NCBI GenBank assembly: GCA_025462645.1
Contig: JAOAPB010000024.1
Coordinates: forward strand, 16,270-80,269
Source of the DNA: Edaphobacter sp.
GTDB taxonomy: Bacteria > Acidobacteriota > Terriglobia > Terriglobales > Acidobacteriaceae
Reading direction: 5' to 3'
Length of the DNA stretch: 64,000 nt
Shown: positions 44,809 to 54,065 of the stretch, piece by piece
Layout of the letters: every line of letters starts with the position of its first letter
Numbering within the stretch: position 1 is the first letter of the stretch
Made by a program: the position numbers and the translations under genes
The notes under the pieces: generated by a model
The model's input: only the letters and a program-made list of their open reading frames with translations
Databases searched by the model: none
Told to the model about the DNA's origin: nothing

Positions 44809-45870
44809 CTACGGATTGACGCGATAGACGAGGAGGCCTGCGTCGTCGATGGTGGTCTTGGGATGGACGACGTAGAACTGTTTCAGCTGAGGGCTATAGA
44901 ACGATGTCTTCCCCCCATTCGTGGGGATGTTGGCCAGCTCGGTGTAGTGGTCTTTGTCCTGCTGGTGGAAGATGCTGAGACCCTGCGAGCCCGAGATATA
45001 CACACGCTTCATCTGCGGGTCCCAGGTCATGGCGTCCGCAATATTGACGCATGATTGCTGCTGAACGACCTTACCCGTCGAACCGTCGAAGGCATAGAAG
45101 ATGCCGGGTTTGCGGCCGATGACGAAGACACGGTTCGTTGCGGCATCGAAGCTAAGAGATGTGTTCAGATTCAGGTCGGGTGTCGTCCATGTGTCGATCA
45201 GCTTCATGGCACGAAGGTCGACAACGCCGATCTGCTTCTTGTCCCGAATATTGACGTAGAGGCGATCGTTGGCATCGTCTACCGCCATGCCCTCCAGATT
45301 GATGCCGTCGATGCGGATACGGCCCACGACCTTATGCGTATCGACGGAGATCGCTGCGATCTCGGAGTAGGGGAGGTTGGCTGATTTGCCGCCATCGCCA
45401 ACATAGAAGATGCGCTTCTTGCTGTCGTAGTAGCCAGTGTCCGGTGAGTCTGTCTTGCCTGTGACGGAGCCGTCCGTGAGAGGAATGCGCTCCACCTGGT
45501 GGAAGTCGGCGCCCGAGAGGATGATGCAGGAAGAGTCGCCACCATCAGCAATGAAGAGTTCGTCCTTGTCTGCGACATAGGCAAGCGTATGCGGTGTCTT
45601 GACGCCACCTACGCTCTGCAGATGCTTGCCGGTCGTTGCCTCGAACACTTCGATCGAGTGATGCTCCTCTGCAGCAATAAAAAGGCGGTTGCGCTTCATA
45701 TCAAGCGCGAAGAAGTCGAAATCCCCGACGATCTCCGGCAACGTCGTCGAGCTGACCAGCGTAACCGGCGAACGCTGCTGACCGCGTGCGGCAGGAAGCA
45801 TACAGGCTGCCAGGGCTGTTACTGCGAGAAACTTGCCGAGATACTGGGTGGTCTTGAAGCCAATCGTCAT
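44809..45870 (-). CDS. Secreted YncE-like beta-propeller protein
   Basis: A 353-residue protein with a signal peptide (LAVTALAACMLPAARGQ) and repeating blade units of the YncE/40-residue YVTN type: RNRLFIAAEEHHSIEVFEA, KDELFIADGG, NDRLYVNIRDKKQIGVVD, TNRVFVIGRKPGIFYAFD, MKRVYISGSQGL. Such propellers bind ligands or partner proteins in the periplasm; enzymatic activity is not evident. AAGGAA precedes the ATG. Second gene of the phosphatase operon. Confidence 0.8.
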   Translation of the reverse strand: MTIGFKTTQYLGKFLAVTALAACMLPAARGQQRSPVTLVSSTTLPEIVGDFDFFALDMKRNRLFIAAEEHHSIEVFEATTGKHLQSVGGVKTPHTLAYVADKDELFIADGGDSSCIILSGADFHQVERIPLTDGSVTGKTDSPDTGYYDSKKRIFYVGDGGKSANLPYSEIAAISVDTHKVVGRIRIDGINLEGMAVDDANDRLYVNIRDKKQIGVVDLRAMKLIDTWTTPDLNLNTSLSFDAATNRVFVIGRKPGIFYAFDGSTGKVVQQQSCVNIADAMTWDPQMKRVYISGSQGLSIFHQQDKDHYTELANIPTNGGKTSFYSPQLKQFYVVHPKTTIDDAGLLVYRVNP

Positions 45871-45928
45871 TCTGGTTTCCTTGTTGTTCTGTTTCGGTTT
45901 GTCTGCTTTTCAATCTCGAGACTGAAGG

Positions 45929-47563
45929 CTAGTGCTTCGCGTGTGTTCCAGCCGGAGACTGAGGGGAAGAGAGATAGGGCTCCGCAACTTGCTGCAGGAT
46001 GTGGCCGATACTGCCGCTGGGAGTCTCTACCTGGAGGATGGCTGCAAGCGTGGGAGCGACATCGCTGATACCGACGCGTTCGGTGTAGACCCCGGAGCGC
46101 ACGTTGCCACCCCAGAAGAGCAGAGGCACGTGGGTGTCGTAGTCATACGGCGAGCCATGGCTGGTACCGGACGTCCCAAAGAGGTAGTAGGGCTTGGTGA
46201 TGACGACGACATCGGGCCCGCGTTGCGGGTAGAAGGCGCGGGCCACGTAGTCATCGATGAGAGAGGCACCGCGCTCATGCCGCATAAGCAGGGTGCGGGT
46301 GTAGGCACGGGCAACATAGGGCATCTGCATGGCTGCAGCGGCAGCCTCGTCCTCCACCGCGCTGTGCTTGAGCTTCTTTTTATCGATTAATTCATCGTTG
46401 AGATAGAAGCCGGACTCCCATTGCGCGATAATCCACTTACCTTCCCCGAACTTCTTCACCAGCGCAGACTCGACCGCTGCCAGGTACTCTGCCTTGTCAA
46501 TACGGCCGCCGGGCATCTTGCGCTGCTGATTTACCTCGACCAGAGGCGCGACGCCGTGGTCGGCAGTCAGGACGACGAGCAGATTGGCGCGTCCGCCCGC
46601 TTGTTTCGCGGCAGCGTCGATCAGTTTGCCGAGCACGAGATCAGTGCGTACGGACATATCCTCGACCTCTGGCGCGTCCGGCCCAACCGCGTGGCCGAGG
46701 TGATCGTTAGCAGAGAAGCTGACAGTGAGCACATCGGTTCCGTTATGCTGACCGAGCTTCTCATTGCGCAGGACACGCTCGGCAAGTTCCTCCAGCATGT
46801 CGTTCGCATAAGGCGTCTCCTCCCACTGCGAGAAGTAGGATTTGTCAGCGACCTTGGAGAGCGTCATGAAGGGTTTGCCCGATGCGGCGGACTGGCCGAG
46901 CGGACACCACTCCGCCCCAAGCTTTTGCAGCGCGGGTTTTTCCGCGTTGAACTGTGCCACCCAGCCCGGCAACTGTTGCTGATACCAGGTACTGCTGACG
47001 ACGGCACCGGTGCCACTGTCTATCCAGTAAGCGGCATCGGCCATGCGCCCCGCAGGAAGGATGGCAGCGCGATCCTTCATGGAGATGCCAATGACTTTGG
47101 ATGCTCCGCCATTGGCGATCTTAATCTCGTCACCCAGCGCGCTTACGACGAGATTGTGCGGAGAGGAACCCTTCTTCTCTCCATCGACGCCGAGCAGCCT
47201 GGTCGTGGAATCTTCGACGGAGGTAATCGTCTTGCCGGTGCCACGATCGAACCATTCGTTACCGATGATGCCACTGGTCGCTGGGATAGAACCCGTGAGA
47301 AAGGTTGCGTGGCCGGTAGCGGTAACGGTTGGAAAGTGATCCTGGTGAGCGTCGACGAAGACTGCGCCCTCAGTGAGCATCCTCGCAAGACCGCTCGTAT
47401 AGCGAGCACGAAAGCGTGTGGTGTAGTCGTACCGAAACTGGTCGACTGCAATAGCGAGAATGAGTTTTGGCTTGGGTGTCTGCACTGGCCTGGGTAACTG
47501 GGCCACACCAGGGATACTGGTGATCGCGGACGCGATAAGGGCTGTGATCGCTCTTGCTTTCAT
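45929..47563 (-). CDS. PafA-like alkaline phosphatase superfamily protein
   Basis: About 544 residues from the ATG at 47563, behind AGGAG, with a signal peptide (MKARAITALIASAITS). The zinc site of the PafA/NPP-type phosphatases is visible: AVDQFRYD, the Thr nucleophile region HFPTVTATGHATFLTG, NDHLGHAVGPD, LTADHGVAPL and SHGSPYDYDTHVPL. Members hydrolyse phosphomonoesters in the periplasm. It is the first gene of the operon (propeller, small protein, TonB receptor) and is divergent from a two-component system. Release of phosphate from an external substrate, then uptake, is a fitting role. Confidence 0.88.
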   Translation of the reverse strand: MKARAITALIASAITSIPGVAQLPRPVQTPKPKLILAIAVDQFRYDYTTRFRARYTSGLARMLTEGAVFVDAHQDHFPTVTATGHATFLTGSIPATSGIIGNEWFDRGTGKTITSVEDSTTRLLGVDGEKKGSSPHNLVVSALGDEIKIANGGASKVIGISMKDRAAILPAGRMADAAYWIDSGTGAVVSSTWYQQQLPGWVAQFNAEKPALQKLGAEWCPLGQSAASGKPFMTLSKVADKSYFSQWEETPYANDMLEELAERVLRNEKLGQHNGTDVLTVSFSANDHLGHAVGPDAPEVEDMSVRTDLVLGKLIDAAAKQAGGRANLLVVLTADHGVAPLVEVNQQRKMPGGRIDKAEYLAAVESALVKKFGEGKWIIAQWESGFYLNDELIDKKKLKHSAVEDEAAAAAMQMPYVARAYTRTLLMRHERGASLIDDYVARAFYPQRGPDVVVITKPYYLFGTSGTSHGSPYDYDTHVPLLFWGGNVRSGVYTERVGISDVAPTLAAILQVETPSGSIGHILQQVAEPYLSSPQSPAGTHAKH

Positions 47564-47755
47564 CGTGCTGCTCCTCTTCCTGCAGGCGAATGACCATGTG
47601 CGTCGATGCATTGCCAGTGAATGTTCTCGTTACGGTAGGTGATGAACCCATTCAAGCGAACCTTCCTGAGTGCAGCCTGAGAGATTCGGTGCAGTAACCG
47701 AGAATTCACGATCCATGCAGCAAAAATTTACTTTTTCACTGCTCTAATCGAGAGT

Positions 47756-48430
47756 ATGAATGTTCTGGTTATCGAAGACGACAAACGCATCGCAGGCGTT
47801 CTGCAACAAGGTTTGGCCGAGGACGGGCACAGCGTCTTTCTCTCGCACCGCGGCGATGAGGGCGCGGAGTTGATTGCGAGCGAACACTTCGATGTGGTGG
47901 TTCTCGACGTGATGCTTCCAGGCATGGACGGCTTTTCGATACTCAAGCGGACCCGTGCGACCAAATGCGACGTGCCGATCCTGATGCTGACGGCGAAGGA
48001 CTCGATGCCCGATATGGTGCGTGGCCTCGACCTCGGGGCCGACGATTATCTGACGAAGCCCTTTCAGTTGGAGGTGTTGCTCGCTCGTGTGCGCGCCGTA
48101 AGCCGACGTGGGCATGGTGCATCAAGCAACGATCTCGCTGTGGGAGATCTCGTGCTCGATAGAGGACAACGAATGGTGCGGCGTGCCCAACACGCCATTG
48201 CGCTGACCAAGAAGGAGTTCACCCTGCTGGAGCTGCTGATGCGCAGAGCAAATCAGGTAGTGACTCGAGACCAGCTGATCGAAGCGGGCTGGGGCTATGA
48301 CGCCGATGTACGCGACAACACGATCGACTTCTACATCAGCAGCCTGCGGTCGAAGATCGACGCCAAAGGGGAGCCGAGCATGATCCGCACGATGCGCTCG
48401 CTGGGGTATGCGGTGGCCCTGCCGCAATGA
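47756..48430 (+). CDS. OmpR/PhoB family response regulator
   Basis: A 224-residue regulator: receiver domain with acidic pair ED8-D9, phospho-acceptor D51 in VVVLDVMLPGMDG, T79/K101 (MLTA, LTKPF), then the winged-helix DNA-binding domain with ALTKKEFTLLELLMRRANQVVTRDQL and DNTIDFYISSLRSKID. Overlaps the kinase start by four bases. Divergent from the phosphatase operon across 192 bases, which it may regulate. Confidence 0.93.
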   Translation: MNVLVIEDDKRIAGVLQQGLAEDGHSVFLSHRGDEGAELIASEHFDVVVLDVMLPGMDGFSILKRTRATKCDVPILMLTAKDSMPDMVRGLDLGADDYLTKPFQLEVLLARVRAVSRRGHGASSNDLAVGDLVLDRGQRMVRRAQHAIALTKKEFTLLELLMRRANQVVTRDQLIEAGWGYDADVRDNTIDFYISSLRSKIDAKGEPSMIRTMRSLGYAVALPQ

Positions 48431-49875
48431 CGATCAACCTGCGATCGCTCCGTGTGCGGCTGTGCATGTGGTACGTGCTGCTGACAATGGTGTCGATGAG
48501 CGCGCTCGGAATCTTCTCCCACCTCTACCTCACCCGTGCACTCGCAAGTTCACGACAGGCGACGATGCAACGTCGTGAAGACCGCCTCGTACGCTTCATG
48601 CAGGAAGAGCAGCGAATCAACCCGCAGGCAACGATGGCGGAGTCGCTGCAGCACTTCATGCTGGCGAGCCCGGACACGGACGTCCTCCAGGTCGCGACGG
48701 CGGATGGAACGCAAATTTATCCGCAGCCCACGGAATCGACTATTCCATGGGTGGGATCAGGTTGCACGACGCCTTGCTTTGGGATAGTCAAAGTCGGCGA
48801 GCATCGATTGCGAACGCTGCAGCACACGGTCACCCTCCACCAGCGCGAAGTGAGGCTGCAGATGGCAGGTCAGATCGACGAGCACTATGACATTCTCCGC
48901 ATGGTGCGGAACTCATATCTGATCTTTCTTCCGTTGATGCTGGTAGTCTCGCTTGCAGGCGGTTTTGTGCTGAGCCATCGCGCCCTCGAGCCCGTCGACC
49001 GCATCACACGCGCTGCACACGCAATCAGCATTCGCGATCTGCGCCACCGCCTGCCCGTACCGGAGACAGGAGACGAGATTCAGCGACTGGCAGAGACGTG
49101 GAATGACGTACTGGCACGCCTGGAAAAGGCAATCGGGCATCTGACCCAGTTTACGAGCGATATCTCGCATGATCTGCGAACGACCGTGACGGTAATGATG
49201 TCGACGGCGCAGCTTGGATTGCGACGTAACCGAACGAACGAAGAATATTGCACCGCGCTACGAACCATCGCATTAGAGTGCCAGTCAACGGCCGTGCTAT
49301 TGGACGATCTGCTGGCGGCGGCACGCGTCGATATGGTGCAACAAAATATCGATTTGAAGCCAGTGGAACTGTCTGCGGTAGTAGAGGAGGTCTGCGATCA
49401 TCTGCGCGCTTGCACGGAGATGAAACACCAGCGGTTTGAGACCTCGCTCGCCCCAGAGACATGGGTACTTGGTGATTTTTCAATGCTGCGGCGGCTGGCC
49501 AATATCCTGCTGGATAACGCGGTAAAGTACACGCCCGACTTTGGTCTGATCTCGGTTTCGGTCTTCTTGCAGGGTGACCGCGTGCGGCTCGAGGTACGCG
49601 ACACGGGCATCGGCATCGCACCGTCTGAGGTGGGACGCGTCTTCGACCGCTTCTATCGCGCGGACACCTCGCGCAATCGGGATCGAGGTGGAAGTGGTTT
49701 AGGACTAGCCATCGCCAAATGGGTTGTAGAGGCCCATGGCGCGGACATCACGGTCACCTCCGATCTGCTAAGCGGCAGTCTGTTCTCGGCATGCTTTCCT
49801 GCCTATACTCTCCGCTTCGAAGATGGCATGGAGGTAAGCGAGATTGAGTTTCAAACAGGTGCGCAAACGAGTTGA
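48427..49875 (+). CDS. Sensor histidine kinase (CusS/BaeS type)
   Basis: A 482-residue membrane kinase: helix 1 (MWYVLLTMVSMSALGIF), a periplasmic domain with the cysteine pair GSGCTTPCFGI, helix 2 (YLIFLPLMLVVSLAGGFVLS), HAMP (RALEPVDRITRAA), dimerisation helix with the phospho-His H248 in SHDLRTTV, and an ATPase domain with NILLDNAVKYTP, DTGIGIAPSE and GGSGLGLAIAKW. The usual SHELRTPL proline is replaced by Thr (DLRTTV), which is a departure. Translationally coupled to the regulator. Confidence 0.92.
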   Translation: MTINLRSLRVRLCMWYVLLTMVSMSALGIFSHLYLTRALASSRQATMQRREDRLVRFMQEEQRINPQATMAESLQHFMLASPDTDVLQVATADGTQIYPQPTESTIPWVGSGCTTPCFGIVKVGEHRLRTLQHTVTLHQREVRLQMAGQIDEHYDILRMVRNSYLIFLPLMLVVSLAGGFVLSHRALEPVDRITRAAHAISIRDLRHRLPVPETGDEIQRLAETWNDVLARLEKAIGHLTQFTSDISHDLRTTVTVMMSTAQLGLRRNRTNEEYCTALRTIALECQSTAVLLDDLLAAARVDMVQQNIDLKPVELSAVVEEVCDHLRACTEMKHQRFETSLAPETWVLGDFSMLRRLANILLDNAVKYTPDFGLISVSVFLQGDRVRLEVRDTGIGIAPSEVGRVFDRFYRADTSRNRDRGGSGLGLAIAKWVVEAHGADITVTSDLLSGSLFSACFPAYTLRFEDGMEVSEIEFQTGAQTS

Positions 49876-49881
49876 TCCCTG

Positions 49882-50355
49882 CTAGTACTCCAGGTTGTAA
49901 GGAGCCGGATACGTAAGCGTTCCGTTCGACCTTTCGTACCACATGAACATCTTCTTCGGGCTGTTATTCACCCGAACGGCAACGATCACCCCGGTCCCCG
50001 TCCGCTTCGAAATATCCACATGGTGCGACGTAATCGGTCCCCAGTCGCTCTCCGTCGTCCAGTCTTCCGTAAACCGCTTCAGGGTGTAGTCATACTTCTG
50101 CGGATGCTGCTGCCAGTCAGGATCGTTCATCCATATCCCATAGGCCTTCGAATAGTCCTTCGCCTCCAGCGCCGACAGAAAGGTGTCCACCCGATGCTCT
50201 ACTGGCAGGTTCGAGAAGAACCACCCATGCCCTAACAAAAACCCACCCACTCCGATCACGGCTGCCAGCAGTACAAAAACTCCGGCCCCAACCAGCACAT
50301 TGCGCTTCCGTGTCTCACGGGGTGCATCAAACTCCGGTGCATTTAACAGCGTCAT
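49882..50355 (-). CDS. Membrane-anchored protein of unknown function
   Basis: 157 residues: a cytoplasmic 22-residue tail, one membrane segment (NVLVGAGVFVLLAAVIGVGG), then a soluble domain with a DTFLSALEAKDYSKAYGIW helix and a beta-sheet, resembling NTF2-like/DUF4878-type accessory domains. The match is by look only. It is convergent with the kinase gene, seven bases apart. Confidence 0.65.
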   Translation of the reverse strand: MTLLNAPEFDAPRETRKRNVLVGAGVFVLLAAVIGVGGFLLGHGWFFSNLPVEHRVDTFLSALEAKDYSKAYGIWMNDPDWQQHPQKYDYTLKRFTEDWTTESDWGPITSHHVDISKRTGTGVIVAVRVNNSPKKMFMWYERSNGTLTYPAPYNLEY

Positions 50356-50424
50356 CGCTCTTCCACCTCAATACTCCTACCTATAATAGACACCGATCCC
50401 GCCGGAACAGAAGCCTCACCGTCA

Positions 50425-50928
50425 TCATCCCTGCCCAACTCCTACCCACCTCTTCAGAGCACGCAAATGGTGCTGCATGTGTGCCACGTAATCCTCAATC
50501 AGGAATCCCAGCGTAATCGGCTCCCCAGCCACGACACCGACATGAGTCAGGCTCCTCTTCTCGACGTGCGCAATCGTCCAGATCACATGCTCGTTGAGAG
50601 CGAACCACAGCCCCAGAACCTCAGGCCAGTCACGCTCCGCATAGTGCTGAACCTCCACCCACGCCATCTGTTCATACCCTGGAAGATTCGACTCTGGCTC
50701 AAGCTGCATCCGCACGATCCGGCCAAGGTTGTTCACCGCCGAGTCCGTCAAATGCCCTACCACCTGCTTTGCAGACCACTTCCCTCCATACTCCGGACGG
50801 CACGCATCCGCATCGGATAACGATGCGAACCAAGGCATCGCCTCGCGCACCACCGCCGCCAACCGCTCACTCAGCTCAACTGGATCGAGCCCCGCCGGAT
50901 CCGCCCCTTGTGCATATGTCACGCCCAT
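50425..50928 (-). CDS. DinB family protein
   Basis: A 167-residue four-helix protein of the DinB/YfiT superfamily: SAKQVVGHLTDSAVNN with the first metal-binding His, VQHYAERDWPEV and VAHMQHHLRALKRW near the end, forming the usual three-His site. Members bind divalent metal and are often thiol transferases or damage-related. It overlaps the next gene (YraN, same strand) by ten bases. Confidence 0.88.
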   Translation of the reverse strand: MGVTYAQGADPAGLDPVELSERLAAVVREAMPWFASLSDADACRPEYGGKWSAKQVVGHLTDSAVNNLGRIVRMQLEPESNLPGYEQMAWVEVQHYAERDWPEVLGLWFALNEHVIWTIAHVEKRSLTHVGVVAGEPITLGFLIEDYVAHMQHHLRALKRWVGVGQG

Positions 50929-51389
50929 CCGAACGCCTCCTTGTACACCTCAAACTCCGTTCCAGATGGGTGCAAGTATACCGAGACGACATCGAACCGC
51001 ACTGGCACCTCCCGCCGCAGCCTCTCAGGAAAGGCCCGAAGATAAGACCGCGCCATCTTCTGCAACATCTCCTGCTTGTCTCTGTCGACAGCGACCTCTG
51101 CCGGAGCTATATCGCGTCCCGTCCGTGTCTTCACTTCAATAAAGCAGAGCCACTCCCCGTCCCACCCGATCAGGTCAACGTCTCCCCGCAACTTGGCGTT
51201 CTTCCACCGCCGAGCCACCACGGTATATCCCATCCGCCGTAGTTGAAACAGCGCTTCCCGCTCGCCCTTCAAGCCCGTGGACAGATGCCCCGCCACTCGC
51301 GGTCCCCGCCCTAGCTGCGCGGCCAATGCGTCCATCCACCGCAGCACCCCTATCTGCGAGTTAATCCAGCTCACTCTCAGCCTATTCAT
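50919..51389 (-). CDS. YraN family (UPF0102) nuclease-like protein
   Basis: About 156 residues from the ATG at 51389; the frame opens seven codons earlier. The Holliday-junction-resolvase-like core is present: GLKGEREALFQLRRMGY, GDVDLIGWDGEWLCFIEVKTRT with the D-E-K catalytic set, and RFDVVSVY. The exact cellular role of YraN is unknown. It extends 30 residues before the core domain, more than usual. Confidence 0.88.
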   Translation of the reverse strand: MNRLRVSWINSQIGVLRWMDALAAQLGRGPRVAGHLSTGLKGEREALFQLRRMGYTVVARRWKNAKLRGDVDLIGWDGEWLCFIEVKTRTGRDIAPAEVAVDRDKQEMLQKMARSYLRAFPERLRREVPVRFDVVSVYLHPSGTEFEVYKEAFGWA

Positions 51390-51415
51390 GTGAGCCCCAG
51401 CATACCCCAACCACG

Positions 51416-52402
51416 TCAGGAGGCATGACTCCGGGCATCCTTCGGAGCCGTCTCATACATCCGCCCCCACGCCCTCCGCAGCTGCCGCGTCGATCCAAAT
51501 CCCACTCGCTCCGCCACCCGCTCCATATCCAGGCCCGTCTGGCTGATCAGCTCTCGAGCCAGCGCCACCCGCAGGCTGTTCTTGTAGTCGGTAATGCTCA
51601 TCCCGGCATACTCCTGAAACAGCCGCGTCAGATGCCTGCTGCTCGCACCTGCAATCCTCGCCAGCGCTCGCAGAGTCCACGTCTTCGTCGGATCCGCCGT
51701 AATCGCATCCTGAACCCGATGTACCGCCGGATGGATATGATTGCGTCCCTCCAGCCACGGCGAAAGCTGAGGATCGGACCCGCTCCTTCGCAGATATACC
51801 ACCATGTATCTCGCGATCGCCGTCGCGCACGCATAACTGGTAAGCTGGCCCACGATATGCAGCATTAGATCGACGCCAGCCGTCACCCCTGCACTCGAAT
51901 ATCGCTCCCCATCCTCCACATACAGCCGATTCTCCAGCACCCGCGTCCCCGGAGCTACCACCGCAAGCTCCGCACACGTACTATGGTGCGTCGTACACGC
52001 ATATCCGTCCAACAACCCGGCCCTTCCAGCCAGCAGAGCCCCCGAACAGATCGACACCACCTTATGCCCCGGCCGCACCGTCGCCCGCAGCCACGCCACA
52101 ATCGCCGCATCCCCCAAGCTCTCTCGCTTCGGAGCGGCCTGTCCTCCAGGCATCATCATGTAGTCCACGTCGCCCGACAGCACCACCATCGCCCCATCCG
52201 GCAGCACCTTCGGCAGCGGTTCAATCTCCGCCAGCGTCATACCGATCGAGCTCACCACCGAGGCCGCCGGCCCCACATAGTGCACCTCAAACCGCATGGC
52301 CTCCTGCTCCCGGTTCGCCACACGCAGCACCTCCAGCGGACCCGCCACATCCAGCAGCAGGGTCCGCTGAGGAATCACGACGTACACGGCAATGCGCCGC
52401 AT
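51416..52402 (-). CDS. GlxA-type transcriptional regulator (DJ-1/PfpI plus AraC HTH)
   Basis: About 328 residues from the ATG at 52402 (a TTG at 52420 would overlap the next gene). The N-terminal DJ-1/PfpI domain has VVSICSGALLAGRAGLLDG with the conserved Cys and TTHHST; the C-terminus has an AraC-type double helix-turn-helix (LRALARIAGASSRHLTRLFQ, ERVGFGSTRQLRRAWGRMY). Such regulators often control amide or nitrogen metabolism. Directly after a cysteine hydrolase on the same strand, so they are likely one operon. Confidence 0.9.
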   Translation of the reverse strand: MRRIAVYVVIPQRTLLLDVAGPLEVLRVANREQEAMRFEVHYVGPAASVVSSIGMTLAEIEPLPKVLPDGAMVVLSGDVDYMMMPGGQAAPKRESLGDAAIVAWLRATVRPGHKVVSICSGALLAGRAGLLDGYACTTHHSTCAELAVVAPGTRVLENRLYVEDGERYSSAGVTAGVDLMLHIVGQLTSYACATAIARYMVVYLRRSGSDPQLSPWLEGRNHIHPAVHRVQDAITADPTKTWTLRALARIAGASSRHLTRLFQEYAGMSITDYKNSLRVALARELISQTGLDMERVAERVGFGSTRQLRRAWGRMYETAPKDARSHAS

Positions 52403-52416
52403 CTCTCTATCGACCT

Positions 52417-52983
52417 TCAAGCCGCCAACTCTCTCGCCGCACCATCCAGAGCCTCCTCCACCGTAACAATCCGTGCAAACCGTCCCTCCAACACAAGTTC
52501 AGTACGTTCCTTGATCTCCTTCGAACTCCACACCCGTCCTTTGCGGTCTGTCATCGGAAACGTCAGCGTGGCCTCCGTCACATAATCCACGTCATAGCCG
52601 CTGTCCGAGGCGTGACGCGTCGTCGTCTCGCAGCACTGCTCACTGCGGATACCGGACACAATCAGCCGTCGAATACCGTGCTGCACCAACCACACATCCA
52701 ACCCGCTGCCAATCAACGCGCTATGGCTGCGCTTATGAAAGACTGCATTCGGAGCAATCGAGAGGCCGGACATCGTCTTCACATGGCCGGAAGCAAGCGA
52801 GAACGGCCCGGACTCATCCACATGGAAGACCTGCACCACAGGAATTCCATCCGCTCTCGCTCCATCGATCAATCTCTGCAACCTGCTGACGAACTCCGGC
52901 ACATCGGTATTGCTCCAGTAAGGCCGATGGCGAAAAGACTCCTGGACATCGACGACGATCAATGCAGTCTTGGAATCGAACAT
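52417..52983 (-). CDS. Isochorismatase family cysteine hydrolase
   Basis: 188 residues: LIVVDVQESF with the catalytic Asp, HKRSHSA with the Lys, and the nucleophilic Cys in SGIRSEQCCETTTR. These are the D-K-C triad of the cysteine hydrolase family (nicotinamidase, isochorismatase-like, N-carbamoylsarcosine amidase). Substrate is not readable. Upstream of the GlxA-type regulator and cotranscribed. Confidence 0.88.
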   Translation of the reverse strand: MFDSKTALIVVDVQESFRHRPYWSNTDVPEFVSRLQRLIDGARADGIPVVQVFHVDESGPFSLASGHVKTMSGLSIAPNAVFHKRSHSALIGSGLDVWLVQHGIRRLIVSGIRSEQCCETTTRHASDSGYDVDYVTEATLTFPMTDRKGRVWSSKEIKERTELVLEGRFARIVTVEEALDGAARELAA

Positions 52984-53318
52984 GGAAATAGCTCCTTTGG
53001 AGAACGGCCTGGCGTCCTCAATGACCCCATCCTATGCGCCCTCCCAACCTCCCGAAAGACATCTTACAGCCTAAGATCGGACAAAAAAGGACATCCCCTA
53101 TCTCCAACTCGCGCGTCCATGTTCCCTAACTGAGCCACATACAGCAAGCATATGATCAACGGAATCGCACCACACCCGAATACGTCCAATCAACTCGGCT
53201 CCGTCCATCGGCTCCGCGCTCATCAACAAGCTATCATCGTGCGCAACGGAACCCATCCTCCTTCGACTCTCATCAGATAGAGGCACTCATTCCACCGCCT
53301 GCTAAGGAACGCAACCCA
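52984..53318. other. Intergenic region, 335 bases
   Basis: Between divergent genes; promoters only expected. No terminator, repeat or RNA gene recognised. Confidence 0.35.
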
Positions 53319-53984
53319 ATGAACGTAATTCTCTTCGGAGCAACAGGCATGGTCGGCCAAGGCGTCCTGCGCGAGTGCCTTCTCGCCCCCGACATCGAGC
53401 GCATCCTCTCCATCGTCCGCAGCCCATCCGGCCAGCAACACGCGAAGCTACGCGAAATCGTCCTCAACGACTTCTTCGACCTCTCCCCCATCGAGCCCGA
53501 GCTCTCCGGCTACGATGCCTGCTTCTTCACCCTCGGCGTCTCCTCCGCCGGTATGCCGGAGGCGCAGTACCACCACCTCACCTACGACCTCACGATGACC
53601 GCCGCCCAGTCGCTTGCAAGGCTCAATCCCAACATGACCTTCATCTACGTCTCCGGTGCCAGCACCGACAGCACCGAATCCGGCCGCACCATGTGGGCCC
53701 GGGTCAAAGGCAAGACCGAAAACGCCCTCCTCCGCCTGCCCTTCAAGGCCGCCTACCTGTTCCGCCCCGGCTTCATCCAGCCTCTTCACGGAGCCGTCTC
53801 GAAGACAAAGGCCTACCGAATCATCTACGCAGTCACGACACCAATCTTTCCTCTTCTGAAGATGCTCTTTCCAAAGCACGTCGCCACCACCGAGAATATA
53901 GGCCGCGCCATGCTCAACGTCGCACGCCATGGCTTCCACAAAAAAATTCTCGAAGCCAGCGACATCATCCAGGCAGGCTCCTGA
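53319..53984 (+). CDS. NAD(P)-binding SDR-like epimerase family protein
   Basis: A 221-residue atypical SDR: FGATGMVGQGVLRECL for the dinucleotide site, then DACFFTLGVSS, FIYVSGASTDS, the WARVKGKTENALLRL region with an active-site-like Lys, and FRPGFIQPL. It resembles the HTATIP2/YwnB-like group. Function unknown. Confidence 0.85.
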   Translation: MNVILFGATGMVGQGVLRECLLAPDIERILSIVRSPSGQQHAKLREIVLNDFFDLSPIEPELSGYDACFFTLGVSSAGMPEAQYHHLTYDLTMTAAQSLARLNPNMTFIYVSGASTDSTESGRTMWARVKGKTENALLRLPFKAAYLFRPGFIQPLHGAVSKTKAYRIIYAVTTPIFPLLKMLFPKHVATTENIGRAMLNVARHGFHKKILEASDIIQAGS

Positions 53985-54047
53985 AGAGACGCCTATCAAT
54001 CCACCCGAAAACGACAGAAATTATTTTATTGACATATAAATGCCTTA

Positions 54048-54065
54048 ATGACAGTATACTGTCAT
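54048..54065. promoter_or_regulatory. Perfect 18-bp palindrome at the TetR start, candidate operator
   Basis: ATGACAGTATACTGTCAT is its own reverse complement. It lies directly over the first two bases of the TetR ATG and contains a TATACT -10-like hexamer; TTGACA stands at 54029-54034, 20 bases before it. A TetR binding here would block its own promoter. Confidence 0.7.

Noticed and set aside
46421..47497. 358-codon open frame antisense to the phosphatase gene
   Set aside because: The minus strand carries the complete PafA-type metal site; the plus frame has no motifs.
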